Shown here one piece after another: positions 1 through 12,879 of a stretch of DNA of 64,000 bases. The DNA lies in assembly GCA_944989445.1 (NCBI GenBank), contig CALYLW010000330.1:432001-496000 (forward strand). Direction: 5' to 3'. Under the pieces are notes generated by a model. That model was not told where the DNA came from. It made no database searches and saw only the letters and a list, made by a program, of their open reading frames with translations. The translations under genes and the position numbers were made by a program. This DNA is from Ampullaceana balthica (Eukaryota; Mollusca; Gastropoda; Lymnaeidae). Positions within the stretch are counted from its first letter, which is position 1. Each line of letters starts with the position of its first letter.

Positions 1-1870
1 GGGAGCTAATGAAAGGGCGGAGGAGGGGGGGGGATAAGGATCTTACACCAATGACGACGTCATTAGGGCCCCGTTTAACTAACGTCCATCCCAATAATCG
101 CGTTTGTTTACAGGTCACTGGAGTACTGTGTGTTCACCTTGATAGGTTCTTTATCGCCCTCTTTCTCTCCCCTACTCTCTGGTTGTTACAATGTTTTTAT
201 TTTCTCTCAATTAAGGTTATATTTATTTCTGAAACGGTATAAGATAATGTGTGGTAGACGGGGGTGTGGGGGACAGGTGTGTGGGGGGGGGGCGGGGAGG
301 TGTCGAAGAAACTGTAATTTTCAAAAGATATATTGTATGAGGTGAAACTTCAATCAGGCTGGATAGGAAAAAAAAAGTTATATAAAAGGGCAAGATGTGA
401 GTGAGACTGCAATCAGGCTTATCCAGAGAAGGCACCGAAGCTAAGTTTTAATTTCTTTAAATTCGTTTTATTTGTACTATTTGTTCGTTGAATAAAGCTC
501 TTTTCCGAAACGTTCTCTGTTTTGTGACGTCTTGTCAGGCTCACCCACACCCTGTTTGCATGTTACCCATCTACTTATATAAAAGGGTATGCGTGAACAT
601 GAGCGGACGCCCAAAAAAAAATCAACGTTGATTTAGGTTATTAATTATTTGTTGGCGCCCTGTCAGGTTCACGTCTACCCCTTTGTACACGGCAATGTTA
701 TCTCCGAACACCACCCACTACTCAGGTTTGAAGTGGAAAAGCCTTCATGTCATGAATTCACTGCACGAAATTGAATGACCATTTGTAAAAATCAATCAAG
801 AAACTTGTAATGGGGTTAGCAAAACAAAAATCTTAAGAACATGCGAATAACTCGAGGAAATATGCAATTGCATTAATTATTATTATGATTATAATCATTC
901 TAATCATTATTATTATTTTATACAGTGTGGGGGGGGTGTATGAGTCAAATTACTCTTTTGAAACTAGTTAAATCTATGACGTCATCCAAGAGCGATATGA
1001 CCATTGGTTGAAACAGAATCAACTGAGAATATCCTGCATTGATCCCTATTGATATCCCGCATATAGTGACGGTCAATCTAATAACATCCCATATATGGAC
1101 CTGCATAGTCACATCCCGTCTATTAGCGTACCATTTAGTAGCGGCAGAAACACCAGAATCTGGTAACTACAATGAGAACGTAGCACTGTCCCGTCAACTC
1201 ATACTTGTCTTACTGTCATATCTATACCGGCGCTCCTTCTATACAGAAGATTATTGCGTCCACAGACCATGGCGGATTCTATGTTGGCAAGTGATGCAGC
1301 GTTCACAGGCTATGAGGTGTTCCAAGCATTACCCAGCCGCCTTTACTTCAACAGGCTAGACCACGACAGGGACTCGAACTCCCGGCATTGCAGCCTAGTC
1401 TCTGAAACAGTGGGGCGCCTGTTGACTTCGTGCCCTGCGCTGGACATAGCCGTGGATGTTAGGGTGGCGATTGAGTCCTACGCTCGGACAATGTTGTATA
1501 CCACTTCTCAGCAGATGGGGCAGTTTTTTCAGGTGTCATAATAGCCAAAGGTTTAAAGAGAGTAAACTCAGGCTTCCAGACTATGAGGTTAGACTATAAG
1601 TATCAGCTTTTAGACATTGCTTTCATTTTCAACTCATATTTCGACACGTCGTCTACAAAGATCCCATACATCCACATATCTTCTTTTCACATCACGTCTG
1701 TTTACATCCAATGTATTTCACATATCCTCTAATAACATCCGATTCCTTGACATCCTCTGAATTGACAGTATTGACAACAAATCTATTGTCATACCATCTG
1801 CCAAACTCCAACCTAGTAACGTCTCATTTATTGACACACTATGTATTACCATATTACCATACATTGTCAA
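1..1870. other. Non-coding DNA, no gene recognised
   Basis: No open frame with recognisable protein character. The stretch holds G-rich runs near 265-300, AT-rich trinucleotide runs near 870-915, and from about 1020 a degenerate series of phrases of the type 'acatcc-atctattgacac' that looks like an eroded outlying part of the minisatellite at 2310-2840. A box-B-like motif on the minus strand near 1370-1390 (GAGTTCGAGTCCC) could be an old tRNA-derived SINE, but no convincing box A accompanies it. Confidence 0.5.
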
Positions 1871-2272
1871 GGGGCCGTCCATAAATGACGTCACGGGATT
1901 TTGGCCAATTTTGCACCCCCCCCCTCGTCCGGCGTCTTCACAAAAACTTGGAACCCACCTCCAATATGACGTCACAAAGCTTTGCCGCCCCCCCCCCTAA
2001 AAGCTGTATTTTCTTTTTTTCTTCATTTTTTCTTTTATGTATGTATTTAATGTAAGGTTGCACTCTTATATCGTAACACGCGTGAAGTTATGTAAAACGT
2101 CTTAAAATAAATTGTAAGAAGTAAAAAATTAAAGTTATTTTTTTTAATTTAAGTTGCGAATTTTGATGTGACGTCACATTTCTCAAACACACCCGCTCCC
2201 CTTCGTCAAACATCGTCACGTATGTGTGGACCCCGCTTCCCTAGGTGCGTGACGTCATTTATGGATGTCCCC
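1871..2272. mobile_element. MITE with GGGGCCGTCCATAAATGACG inverted ends
   Basis: The left end GGGGCCGTCCATAAATGACG and the right end (reverse complement GGGGACATCCATAAATGACG) form terminal inverted repeats around about 400 bp of non-coding DNA. A second copy with a clean TAA duplication lies at 54304-54584 and a truncated copy at 62445. The TAA target there and the GGGG termini suggest a PIF/Harbinger (Tourist-like) MITE. Here the flanks are CAA and TAA, so one target copy has decayed. It interrupts an older degenerate tandem repeat. Confidence 0.75.
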
Positions 2273-2309
2273 TAAACCATCCATTAATATCCGAAATCTT
2301 AACATCCCA

Positions 2310-2840
2310 TCTGGTATCAAATCTAGTGACACCGAATCTTTTCACATAAATCTAGGGACATACCATCTTTTTACATAAATCTAGGGACATACCATCTTTT
2401 CACATAAATCTAGGGACATACCATCTTTTCACATAAATCTAGGGACCTACCATCTTTTCACATAAATCTAGGGACATACCATCTTTTCACATAAATCTAG
2501 GGACATACCATCTTTTTCACATAAATCTAGGGACATACCATCTTTTCACATAAATCTAGGGACATACCATCTTTTCACATAAATCTAGGGACTTACCATC
2601 TTTTCACATCAAATTTAGTTAAATACCGTCTTTTCACATCAAATTTAGTGGAAATACCATCTTTTCACATTATATTTAGTGAAATACCATCTTTTCACAT
2701 CAAATTTAGTGACATGAAATCTTTTCATCTCAAATCTAGTGACATACCATTTTTTTTTACCTCAAATCTAGTGAAATACCATCTTTTCACATTAATTCTA
2801 GGGACATACCATTTTTTCACATCAAATCTAGTGAAATCCT
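2310..2840. repeat. 29-bp minisatellite
   Basis: About 18 copies of a ~29-bp unit built around the phrase 'accatcttttcacataaatc' followed by 'tagggacat'. Copies at 2340-2600 are nearly identical. Later copies carry 'aaatttagtgaaa' variants, so the array is homogenised at one end and divergent at the other. Confidence 0.9.
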
Positions 2841-3584
2841 AAAAATTGACAGCCCATATCCAATTTTCCAAAACCAGAGGGAAAAAGAACTCATGACAAA
2901 ATAAGAGTTTTCTCCCTTGCGCCCCCCCCCCAAACCTTCATACACATACACAATCGCCATTTGTGCGACTATTGATCCCATTCACACAGTGGGCGGGGAC
3001 AGACAGTCATTAACCAATCAACTCCCGCTTTACGTAAATTATTGACAGGGACTCTCACGTTGACGAGGTCCTACCTACGTGATCCGCGGGACACCAGCGA
3101 GAGGTGTCAATCAGCTAAAGCGACCAGGGAGTTCACGCATGACTGACTTCACGCATGAGTGGCATCATCACTAAAATAAAAGAAATTATTTGTCACACCC
3201 AAACATTTTTTCCCCCTCTAAACGCGTCCCCCCCCCCTTTTTTTTTGTCTGTCTCTGTGATTAAAATATGAATCATTTACAGGGCGTCACTCATGCGTGA
3301 CGTGGTGAGTCAGCTGGTGCTGACTCCTGGTGCTCGAAACTGACTCCTATTACGGAGACTCCTAAGATCTGCCGCAAATGATTGGAAGCCATTTTGTGTA
3401 TACATCAAACACAGACTAACTATTGCCAGTTTTAGAACCTTTCTCAAACATCTAGTCACTTTTGGATTAATTTAAAAATAGTTTTCGCAAAAAAAAATAT
3501 TTAAAAAAATCTATCGAAAGAAAAACGCTGTTGTATTGACAACAATAAAGTGAATCAAATATTTAACTACATTATACCCTACAG
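2841..3584. other. Non-coding DNA with a small inverted repeat
   Basis: No gene seen. A motif CACGCATGA / TCATGCGTGA occurs in both orientations at about 3132-3165 and 3288-3302, so a decayed hairpin element of some 170 bp may be present. Poly-C and poly-T runs follow near 3228-3248. Confidence 0.35.
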
Positions 3585-3947
3585 CAGGGGTCGGAAATCT
3601 GTTTGTCTGAGAGAGCCATATAAAGACCACATATTTTAAAAAGTAATTCTGTGAGAGCCATACATTATGTTTAAAACAAAAGTTCAATTAAATGTGTGCA
3701 TCTCGTGTAATTTCAACACTAAAAGTACAATAATTGTGTCTCTGAATTCTTTTTAATAAACATTTTATGCCGTTTCTTATATGCAGTTAATATGTATATC
3801 AAATGAGTCTGAATAAAGGTGGGGTTTTTTTGGGGGTTTTTTTTTAAAAAAATTTTTTAAATCGAACATTTGTCTGAGAGCCAGATGCAACCATCAATAG
3901 AGCCACATCTGGCTCGCGAGCCATGTTTCCCGACCCCTGCCCTACAG
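3577..3947. mobile_element. hAT MITE with 8-bp target duplication
   Basis: The element proper is 3585-3939 and starts CAGGGGTCGGAAA and ends TTTCCCGACCCCTG, perfect short terminal inverted repeats. It is flanked on both sides by CCCTACAG (3577-3584 and 3940-3947), the 8-bp duplication expected of hAT transposition. The interior has GAGAGCCA and the palindrome GGCTCGCGAGCC, typical of a hAT MITE group widespread in animals. It has no coding capacity. Confidence 0.93.
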
Positions 3948-4214
3948 TTACGAACATCGTTCAAACATCATTCAGTACAACAGTCTTCATTGCAACCCAG
4001 ACAACAGTCAGTAAAACACTCCAGAAACACACCAAAAAACAAAATAAGTAAAAGACCAATAATTTCGCAAAGTAAAAGTAAAGTGTCTCAACGTCTCATA
4101 AGGCCTAGTCAGAAATACTCGTTAAGGGTGCATATGATAAATAACAGTTTGTCTCTTGTGTAAGTATTTATACATACATATATTATATCTCATCTAATCT
4201 TTTGCAGACCCTTC

Positions 4215-4510
4215 TATAAATAAGATTATTGCGTCCTACTCTTATCCATGGTTTTTGTTAGAGTTTTTAATGGTTTTCCTTATTTCATCGGGCAACTCAT
4301 TTCACGTCCGAATTCCAGACGGGAAGAACGAGAATTTGTATTCGTTTGTTCTTGCAAACCGACTAAGAAAAGTGTTTTTAACCCTATGTCTATCTGAGGT
4401 TCGTATTAGGTTATCTTTGTGTTGAATTTCGAAGTTAGAATTAATTGCATTATGTATTAGTACTCTTTTACTCTTTGTTCTTCTATTCTCTAGTGTTTCA
4501 AAGTTAAGGA
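4215..4510 (-). pseudogene. LINE reverse-transcriptase C-terminal relic
   Basis: Reading the minus strand gives a decayed peptide with the marks of the extreme C-terminus of a Jockey/CR1-type non-LTR retrotransposon ORF2. An LENRR motif is followed about 50 residues later by TNEYKFSFFPSGIRT, an in-frame stop where a Trp is usual, and NELPDEI. The family pattern is LE-RR ... TN-YK-SFFPRTIR-WN-LP. Everything upstream in ORF2 (polymerase core, endonuclease) is missing, as expected of a fragment. The family assignment rests on these motifs only; the clade is uncertain. Confidence 0.7.
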
Positions 4511-4699
4511 GTTAACTAATGGTGTTACTCTTACACAAACAAAACACATCTACAGTTGTTGTTACTGTTAGTGTTAGTTTAGTCAAAATGTATGGCAATT
4601 ACAAGATTGATGGAAATGGCACGGTGAAGACAGCCTGACAAAGGCGGAGTATTGAACGATGATTAGTGTTTCTATCCGTTCAAAGAATTTTTTTTTAAT

Positions 4700-5087
4700 T
4701 TTATCAACTGTTTGGTTTGATATAGTCATCAATTGTTTATCCAGGTCGGTCAACCACCAGCTTCTCTTGAAATCCCATAATCCAGTCTTCCGTGCAGATC
4801 CCCTTCCCTGCTCAGCCGCACCGTCACACCCCCACCCACCCCCACCACCACGACCTCCGACTCCACAGCCCGCCAAGCCACGGGGGCGACATGCGGATGA
4901 CAGCGAACTCTCGCTGGAGGCTTTCCTCTGGTCTGGTGGTGGGACCAGTGACTGGAGGCATCCGGGCTCAAAGACACGGAGAGTCAGTGGTCGTGTGTGT
5001 GTGGGGGGGCTGATTTCATGTTTGGATATCAGTGATAAAGTTACCGCGATCTCTTGTTTACTGTTGATGGAGTAATTTAAGGACCAG
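4700..5087 (+). promoter_or_regulatory. Possible untranslated first exon of the protocadherin gene
   Basis: This is a conspicuously GC-richer island (about 4790-5010) in AT-rich surroundings, ending in a strong splice-donor match CCAG|GTACGTGAG with the GT at 5088-5089. It lies 5 kb upstream of the coding start on the same strand. The overlapping open frames are proline- and histidine-rich and show no protein family. Transcript data are lacking, so the assignment as a 5' untranslated exon is only a hypothesis. Confidence 0.25.
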
Positions 5088-7384
5088 GTACGTGAGACAT
5101 CTTTTACTTTACCTTGTGTGTCTTCAGTTGTTCCCTTACTAATGTTGTTAGATCATGTTTTTTTTTATTTCCCATTGTTTAACTTCATTAAGTTTAGGCT
5201 TAAGGGTATTGCCAAAAACTGTACTTTAGTTAAAGTTGTTTACATTAATTTTGATAATACATTCCTTAAAGAGTTCACTAATTTCATTTTTAATTAATTG
5301 CAAAATGAACTTCAAGTAGATTCAATACGTCAAATGAAATGCACTGATGGATACATGGAAAAGTCATTCAATTACTCTGCGATTTAACCCAGAAAAAAGT
5401 TCGTATGTTTATTTTTAATGAACTAATAAGTTAAGTAAAACCTGAACAGAGACACTAAAAGTTGACTGAACGGATGAGGAGTTTTTTTGTTTTGTTTTGT
5501 TGTTTTTGTTGTTTTTTTATGGGATGGGGTCCATTTGCCGGATTCCACTGCCGTCTCCTGTAACCTAAAGTAAATGTGACAACATAAAGTGGAGCGAAAT
5601 TAGGTTTTCTCCCGGTATTTTCAAATATTTTATTTTGCTGCAAATGGTTTCTATAAATATACTAATAAAGTAACAGCGGAAATCCAGACAATTTTACATG
5701 ATTATTTAAAGGATCGTAATTGAGAGAACGTAACAGTGACTGCGCTAGAATCGTGTGAGAGAATCAAAACAACAAGAAGGAAAGGAAGAAAAAGTAAACT
5801 ATTGTATATGGAAACTTAAACACAAACTTCTCCAGACATTTCGGAAGTTGTTGTTTTTTCTGTTAATTCAATCATCTACTTTGTTGATAATTAATGTTGT
5901 GATCTCTGCCCTGGCTCATGACAGAGGGAATATTTCAAATCGTGCAGTTCTCTTCTGTCCGGGGTAAATAATGAAGGTTGCTGGTAGGTGTTGGTGACGA
6001 CTCAGTGGGACGATAATTTCTAACGTCAAAATTAGCGTTTTAAAACTTTGTTTCCTCACATTTTGTTGATCATCATGGTGGCGTAAATCTTTATTTTCTA
6101 TCACGAGTTTCATTAAGTCATCACAGAGATCGAAAACTGATATGTGACGTTTAATTCCTGTACAAGTTTTTACAATGGTTTAATGATAAGTAAAGTCGAA
6201 TCATTGCGAAGTTGTGTATCGAGGGGAAGCGGTGAAGACCAGAAAGAGTCGGAAAGAAGTAAAAGAAAAAAAGAAAAAAAAAGTTGTCTACGGGCGGTAC
6301 TTTGACAGAGCTTAGATCTGGAAGGAACCCAAAGGATAAATGAAGGTCAATGTCAAAGAAAGCCAACATCATTCCATTATATTTAATTATTAAAAATAAT
6401 GGTGTCATTCATTTAAAACTTTCATTTCTTGAAAGAATTTATTTAAGATCTGATATTTCTGTGGCTAAAATGCAACACTTCCACTCACATTCTTTCACAA
6501 TCGGTATACTACATTCAGTGAAATAACTCGCTAAATTTTACCAATCTTCTGATCGTAATTTAAATGTTTTGTTCCATTGTTTTAATACTGCTTTTTGGTG
6601 CATTTAAAGATGATACACAATACATGTTGGTAACGAATAAAGCCGTAAACATAAAATGAAAACTGATTTGTTTAAATATAGGCCAATTCAATTAATATAA
6701 TTTTATTGTAATTATTTGTGTAACATTGTACCTGTGCTTGAGATGTCACGTGGTAATCGGGTGAGATGGAATGAGGCATGCAAGCCTACAGCAGTTTAAA
6801 CATATTTTAATAGAAATATTATAATGGGATTAATAGGTATAAATTTAATGTACTAATATAAACAAGAAAACCATGATTGGTAAAACAAAAAATTCCCCGG
6901 AAAAATCAAAGCTTTGTGATCGATGACGGACAGCCTGATAGCATATAAATTTGACAAATTTCATTCAATTTTGATTGATCAATAGTTCTGTCGGTTTCTT
7001 CTTTGGTTTTTAAGGGGGGGGGGAGGGGACGGGAGATATTTTAAACAGGTATGGGTAAGTTTACCTCCCTTTCCGTCTCCACGCGCCCATAGAGCACCAC
7101 ACTTGAGTTTTTTGTGTCGGCAGACGGCAGAATTAGGGCCCGCTATTCCCTTACGACCAATGGGGAGGGGGCGAGGCTAACTCGTTGGGGAGGAGGGGGG
7201 TGAAGTCCCGCACCCGGTGACGGACACTGGAAGGAGGGGGGGTAATGTTGTCACCCATACCCACACTGGAAGTAAAACCTGCAGCTCAGACGCCGGAGTA
7301 ACAGTTGGCAACCTGAAGTCGGAAGTATCGCGGGAGACAGTTGAAGGAATGTTGCTAATCGTTTGTTGGTGATCGAGACTTATA
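5088..7384. other. Non-coding DNA, no gene recognised
   Basis: AT-rich sequence with poly-T and poly-A runs and a G-run near 7014-7023. No coding region, RNA gene or clear mobile element was recognised on either strand. Confidence 0.5.
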
Positions 7385-7475
7385 CTTGGTCCAGTCATTC
7401 ATGCTTGGGTCAGTTCATACTTCGCTCAGTCATTCATAATTGGCAAAGTCATTCATATTTGGCTCAGTCATTATT
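7385..7475. repeat. Short degenerate ~20-bp tandem repeat
   Basis: About five diverged copies of a unit containing CAGTCATTCAT followed by 'atttgg' or similar. Confidence 0.6.
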
Positions 7476-7599
7476 TTGGTGTCTTGTATGGTGGAGTATT
7501 CGGCGAATACGTTATATAAACATCCCAAAAAGTGATTCCAAATTTTGCAACTATACGAGTTCACAAGAGCGAACAATCCAAGGGCGAGAAATACTGTGT

Positions 7600-7848
7600 A
7601 GGACTGAAACGTTGATACTTTGAAACAGTTGGTAACTGCTGTCAAGTGTGTGTGTGCCATAGACCAGAGTTCATCAGCAGCTTGGAGTTGAAGTTTACGT
7701 GAACAAAACTCACAACATGGTCAACAGTGTGTAGTGCCGATGTTGGCAAAGTTCAGTCCGAGTGTGTAGTGTGTAGTTCAGTGAACTCCAGTTCTAATTG
7801 ATTGTGTTTTCAAATGGATATTAGTTCATAAATTTCCGCAGCAATAAG
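7600..7848 (+). promoter_or_regulatory. Alternative candidate untranslated exon
   Basis: The segment ends in a good donor match AATAAG|GTACGTTC (GT at 7849-7850). The donor-like phrase AGGTACGTTCAAC recurs near 7913, and the interval 7848-7940 is itself three imperfect ~33-bp repeats, so the match may be incidental. It could join to the acceptor at 10026-10027. Weak evidence. Confidence 0.2.
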
Positions 7849-8405
7849 GTACGTTCAACAATCAATCATACATTTATATGGTAGATTCAACATTCAATCC
7901 TACATTTTAAAGGTACGTTCAACATTCAATCTCACAAATCATTTTTTTAAAATGTAAATGCGCGATTTTTATTAAACAGCCTCGTCACTATAAATTCGCC
8001 TATAAATTACAGAGAAAGAAGAAACTTAAAACGTTGGGACAGTTGAAACATAAAACAAGACTTTTGGAACATGAATATCAATTGTTACTTGGGTTCATCA
8101 CATAAACAACACATGAACACAACCCATTTGTTCAACTATAAGACAACTGCCGACTCCGGCTCCACCGTCGACTCCTGACTAATAGCTTCCTGTGGCACGG
8201 CCCGATAAATGGTAACTTGCCCCACGGCTTCCTTGCCTCATTCCCCGGAAAGCTGAGCTCAGCTCTCTCCCCATGTCTTGTTTGAACAGTGAGTCGAAGG
8301 TTGACCGTAGTTCTGGGAGAATGGGGGGAGGGTGGCGATATGGTGCAGGGGGCGGGGGCGTACAAAGTTGAAACACACCATCTGATTGTTTTACGTGGAA
8401 GATGT

Positions 8406-8700
8406 ACAACAAAATATGGCCACGAACAACAAAATATGGCCACGAACAACAAAATATGGCCACGAACAACAAAATATGGCCACGAATAACAAAATATGGC
8501 CACGAATAACAAAATATGGCCACGAATTTGTATATGGCCACGAACAACAAAATATGGCCATGAACAACAAAATATGGCCATGAACAACAAAATATGGCCA
8601 CGAACAAAATATGGCCACGAACAACAAAATATGGCCACGAATAACAAAATATGGCCACGAATAACAAAATATGGCCACGAACAACAAAATATGGTCACCA
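8406..8700. repeat. 20-bp minisatellite
   Basis: About 14-15 copies of a 20-bp unit containing CAACAAAATATGGCCACGAA, with c/t variants (ACGAATAAC, ATGAACAAC) and one unit interrupted at 8526-8538. The long open frames on both strands here arise from the repeat and are not genes. Confidence 0.95.
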
Positions 8701-10027
8701 AATTGTGGGCGTGTCGTGCTGTTAAAATTCTCCAAAGTTTAATTACATTTCTTCCAAGTCTCCTTTCCACAAACACATACACACTTACAAACATACGCAG
8801 TTAAAAATACAGACACATACACACTTACAAACAAACACTGATCTCCAATCTCCATTACCACGCAGAAGACACGTGTCTTGATGGAATAGAAGTCTTGTCA
8901 AAAATTTCGTTCCCGTTTTCTAAATTTTATCTACATACTTGTAGAATGATCGAAACTCGTTAGCCATGCCAGATTGTTCTGGTCAGAGAATAGAATTCTT
9001 TTTACACGGAACTGAAGATGGCAGCATAGCCTGTGAGTTTAATGACAGCGCATTCAGTAATTGTTTTTACGTCTCCTTATTTGAAGACGCCCTTTTTTTT
9101 CTCCATCGTTGCCAGCAGTTTGAGATATTATTTAATTTTTTTTATATTATTCTAAATGTGAACGCGTCCATAAGAACTGCTGAGATGCTGTTGTCCTTAA
9201 TTCTCGAAAGCGCCGGGAACAATGCGTCGACCACTTGCTTTAACTCAACATTAAAACTCCATTATTGTTTATATTTCCCCCCCCCCTTGTTCAGGTGATT
9301 TCCAGTTCACTCCCCTGCTGTCAACCTCCCATCAGGAGGTTTCTCCAATGTTCACTGCAATTACGTCACGGCTCATCCCGTCGTCTATTTTGTATCGCCG
9401 TCTCTAAACAAACAAAAAACTGGATTTTATCTTTGCAGTAGCGCCGAGTGTTCGTGGTCCGAGCATAGGATAATGGGTTTATTTGTTCCCTTTAGCAGGA
9501 ACTTGTTCAATTCAACAACTCTGTTGCACTGTTGAGATTCACTACCAGGAAATCATTATGTGGTGCTGTCAGTGCTTTAGTTATTACTCTGCCCTTTATT
9601 AGAGCTATATAAAAAAATTTTTACAAAAAAAACAGTCGTTTGTAAGTAACAAAATGTGTTGCACGAGGAAGAGATGTGTTTTGTAATTGACATTTCGTTC
9701 ATAGAACCAAAGGAGAGATACAGATTAGTCCGCTAAAATTGTATTGTTTTCAGATATTTCCTTGATGTGCATTCAAAATAATTATTGGACTCATGCCCCT
9801 GAAACTATAGCTGAAAGATGCAGATCTGTGTAAGCAGAGAGTTAATCAAAACACACGCGCAACTTTGAGTTTCGTCTTATTAAATAACGATTGTCTAAAG
9901 TTGTCTATGAAGCTGGCAGACTTTTATTTCAGGTCGGTTTATTAGAAAAAAATTTCCAAAGTTTTATCAGAACACGGTTTAATTGTTGTTAACATGGACA
10001 TTAACACTGTTTTGAATTTTTTAACAG
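8701..10027. other. Upstream flank and probable 5' intron of the protocadherin gene
   Basis: No coding region recognised. The end of this stretch reads as a splice acceptor: a T-rich tract and TTTTTTAACAG with the AG at 10026-10027, 95 bases before the first ATG. That suggests the coding exon begins with 5' untranslated sequence from about 10028 and that at least one upstream untranslated exon exists. Confidence 0.4.
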
Positions 10028-10122
10028 ACTAATCCAAACAGTTCCCGATGACCGGTGTTCGCAGCAGCAGCAAGTACAGATGCGCTAGCCTTCCGGTGAA
10101 CCGACATAGTCGCTGAGTACAG

Positions 10123-12879
10123 ATGTCATACATTGAAACGAGAATGAGTGGGACACATAAATTGTTGAGTTATCTCCTCCTGATTGTTGTGTTGACATCA
10201 GGGGTCGGAGGTCAACAGCCTGAGCTGACCTACAAGGTCAGGGAAGAGCAGGAAATAGGCACGTACGTCGGGAACGTTGCCAGGGAAAGCCAGATCTACA
10301 CCCAGTTCAACCAGTCGGAGTTCCAGAGCCTGGAGTACACCATCCCCACCACGGTGGCCAAGTTTAACATCGACCGCAAATCTTCCACCATCAAAACCGC
10401 CCGCGTGCTGGACCGCGAGGCCGAATGTGACGGGCAGAGCGGCGCATGCGTGAATAACTTTGACGTCAGTGTGGTCCGCGTCAACAAAGATGGCGGCTAC
10501 TCGTTGCTCAGGATCATCAAGGTCAACATCGTCATCGAGGACATCAACGACAACGCCCCTGAGTTCCCCAGCAACGAGACCGTCCTGGACATCCCAGAGT
10601 CTTCGGAAGTCGGTCAGGTCGTCGTCACCAGCGGTGCCTACGACAGCGATTCTGGCGACAACAACACCGTCCAGAAGTACACTTTGGAAGGCGGGGCCGG
10701 GATTTTCGATTTGAAGGTAATTCCTGTTACCGGAAGTCGGGACTCCGATCTCGGGATTGTTCTGAAGCAGAAGCTAGACCGGGAGACGGTGGCGTCTTAC
10801 AGGCTGAAGATCATAGCGGAGGATGGGGGATTCCCGAAACTCTCCGGCTCAATGAACATCCTCATCAGAGTCACAGACGTCAACGACAACAGCCCAACGT
10901 TCTCCAGGGGTTCCTTCAACGCCAGCGTCCCCGAGGACAGGCCTGAGAAGTTTACGGTCCTCACCTTGTCAGCCACTGACCCGGATGAAGGAGAAAACGC
11001 AAGACTGACCTACACGTTTAGTGTACCGGCGTCCCCTAGGGTCACGGAATATTTCGCCATCAACGAGGCTAGCGGCGAGGTTTCGCTGGTCAAGCCGCTG
11101 GACTACGAACGGGACAAAACGTTCAGGTTTTCAGTGACGGTGAGTGACAACGGCTCCCCCTCCAGGTCGTCTCAGGCCGTGGTCCAGATATTCGTCGAGG
11201 ATGTCAACGACAACGCCCCGCAGATTGAGATCACCCTGCCGTCGGCCTACGTCAAGGAATCCATCGGCGTCGGGAACTACATCGCCCACGTGTCCCTGTC
11301 GGACCCCGACAGCGGCGTCAACTCCCTCATCTCGTGCGTCATCCCCAACGAACATTTCATGCTCCAGAGATTCACGGGCTCCGACTCCATCTACACCGTG
11401 ATCCTCAAGTCTCACCTGGACTACGAGAAGTCGCAGAGGGAGGTCGTCAACGTGACGTGTCAAGACGGCGGACAGCCGCCGCTGCAGAACTCGTCCAGCT
11501 TCGTCATCTACGTGCAGGACGTAAACGACAACGCCCCCATCTTCACGCGCAACACGTACCGGGTGGACGTGGACGAGGAGAACTACGTGGGCCAGTTTGT
11601 CACGCAAATCCAGGCAGTCGACCCCGACGACGGCGACAACGGAAACGTGTCGTACGGCCTGGTCACCAACCCTGACGGCAAGTTTCAGATCAACCCCATC
11701 TCCGGTGTCATCAAGGCCATGAAGACGCTGGACAGGGAGGAGATCCCCTCCTACGAGCTCGTGGTCCAGGCCCGGGACAAAGGGGCGCCGCCCTTGTCGT
11801 CGACCGTCACGGTGACCGTTCTTCTCAACGACATCAACGACAACCCGCCCAAGTTCACCCGGCCCCACTTCGAGATGAGGGTCCAGGAGAACCAGCCCAA
11901 GAACACGGTCGTGGACAAGGTGTCTGCCGCAGACCCGGACACGCAGTCGGACAATCACCTGAGATTTCAGTTCGCCCAAAACTTCACGGAAACTGGCGTT
12001 TTCGGAATAGACCGAATGTCCGGTACGATTTACACCTTAGCTCCGTTGGACCGTGAGTACAAGGACAAGTACACCTTTGACGTCATGGTCCTGGACGAGA
12101 GCAAGTCGACCTACCTGGATTACGCCAAGGTCACGGTGTTTGTCACCGACGACAACGACAACAGACCGGTCATCACCTACCCAGACGAGACCAACAACAC
12201 CTTCTACATCATGTACACCTACCCCGCCGGCAGCATCCTGCTGAGGCTGGAGTACAGGGATCTGGACATTGGGGAAAACGCCACGGTGAAGTTCGCCCTC
12301 CCCCAGGGAAACGAGAAAGGTTTGTTTTACATGAACGCAATCAACGGCGAACTTGTCCTGGCCAAGCGCCTGGGTCTCGGCGACGCGGGGATTTACAAAC
12401 TGACCGTCCTCGTCCGAGACAACGGCCTGAGCTACCTGGAGTCCAAGCGTGACATAAACATCATCGTCACTGTGTCAAACGGCACGTCCGGTTTCTACGA
12501 GGAAGACGGGCCGGGCGCCAACATCGCCATTGTCATCGCTCTCGTCTGCATCACCGGGGTTCTCGCCCTCGCCGTCCTCATCACCATCTGCATCATCCGG
12601 CGAATCGACCACGAGAGGAAGCAGCAAATGGCCAGCAAAGCGGACGAGGACAACATGTACAAGCAGCACACGCTGCCGGACGCTCTGATGTCCACCCCCG
12701 GGAAGGAGACGTTCGAGAACGAGATTGACAAGCTGAAACGTAAGATCAAACGAGATTTGAGTTTTGGCGTGGAGGAGGACTCCAGCCACATGGACTCGTC
12801 TGACCAAACCAGCAAATCTTCCACCTTCTCGACTTTCAAGTCTACCACACATGGATCCACGGACCAGAAAAATGTATCG
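10123..12879 (+). CDS. Delta-like protocadherin, exon 1: signal peptide, seven cadherin repeats, membrane span
   Basis: This exon encodes residues 1-919 of a calcium-dependent homophilic adhesion receptor. A hydrophobic signal peptide lies around residues 14-30. Seven cadherin repeats follow; the first six end in DINDNAPEF (140-148), DVNDNSPTF (252), DVNDNAPQ (360), DVNDNAPIF (466), DINDNPPKF (570) and DDNDNRPV (676). Repeat 7 precedes the membrane and lacks this linker. Calcium-binding LDRE and DxD-type motifs recur. Repeat 1 has a Cys-x6-Cys loop (C-DGQSGA-C), as in the protocadherin first domain. The membrane span is about residues 801-825, followed by RRIDHERKQ. Seven repeats match delta-1 protocadherins. 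The ATG at 10144 (residue 8) has A at -3 and may be the real start. The exon ends in phase 0 at TCG|GTGAGT. The exon is much richer in G/C third positions than its introns. Confidence 0.95.

Noticed and set aside
1360..1420. Box-B-like motif suggesting a tRNA gene or SINE (minus strand)
   Set aside because: No box A at proper spacing and no stems; not enough for a call.
4583..5075. 138-codon proline/histidine-rich frame as a protein gene
   Set aside because: Composition reflects a C-rich stretch, it overlaps similar frames in other phases and has no domain; kept just as a possible untranslated exon.
8132..8804. Several long open frames on both strands (up to 220 codons)
   Set aside because: They are translations of the 20-bp minisatellite; the repeated peptides track the DNA unit and there is no independent coding evidence.
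11131..11979. 282-codon frame antisense to the cadherin exon
   Set aside because: The GC-rich codon bias of the sense strand removes stops on the other strand. The peptide is an Arg/Val/Asp-rich mirror with no domain.
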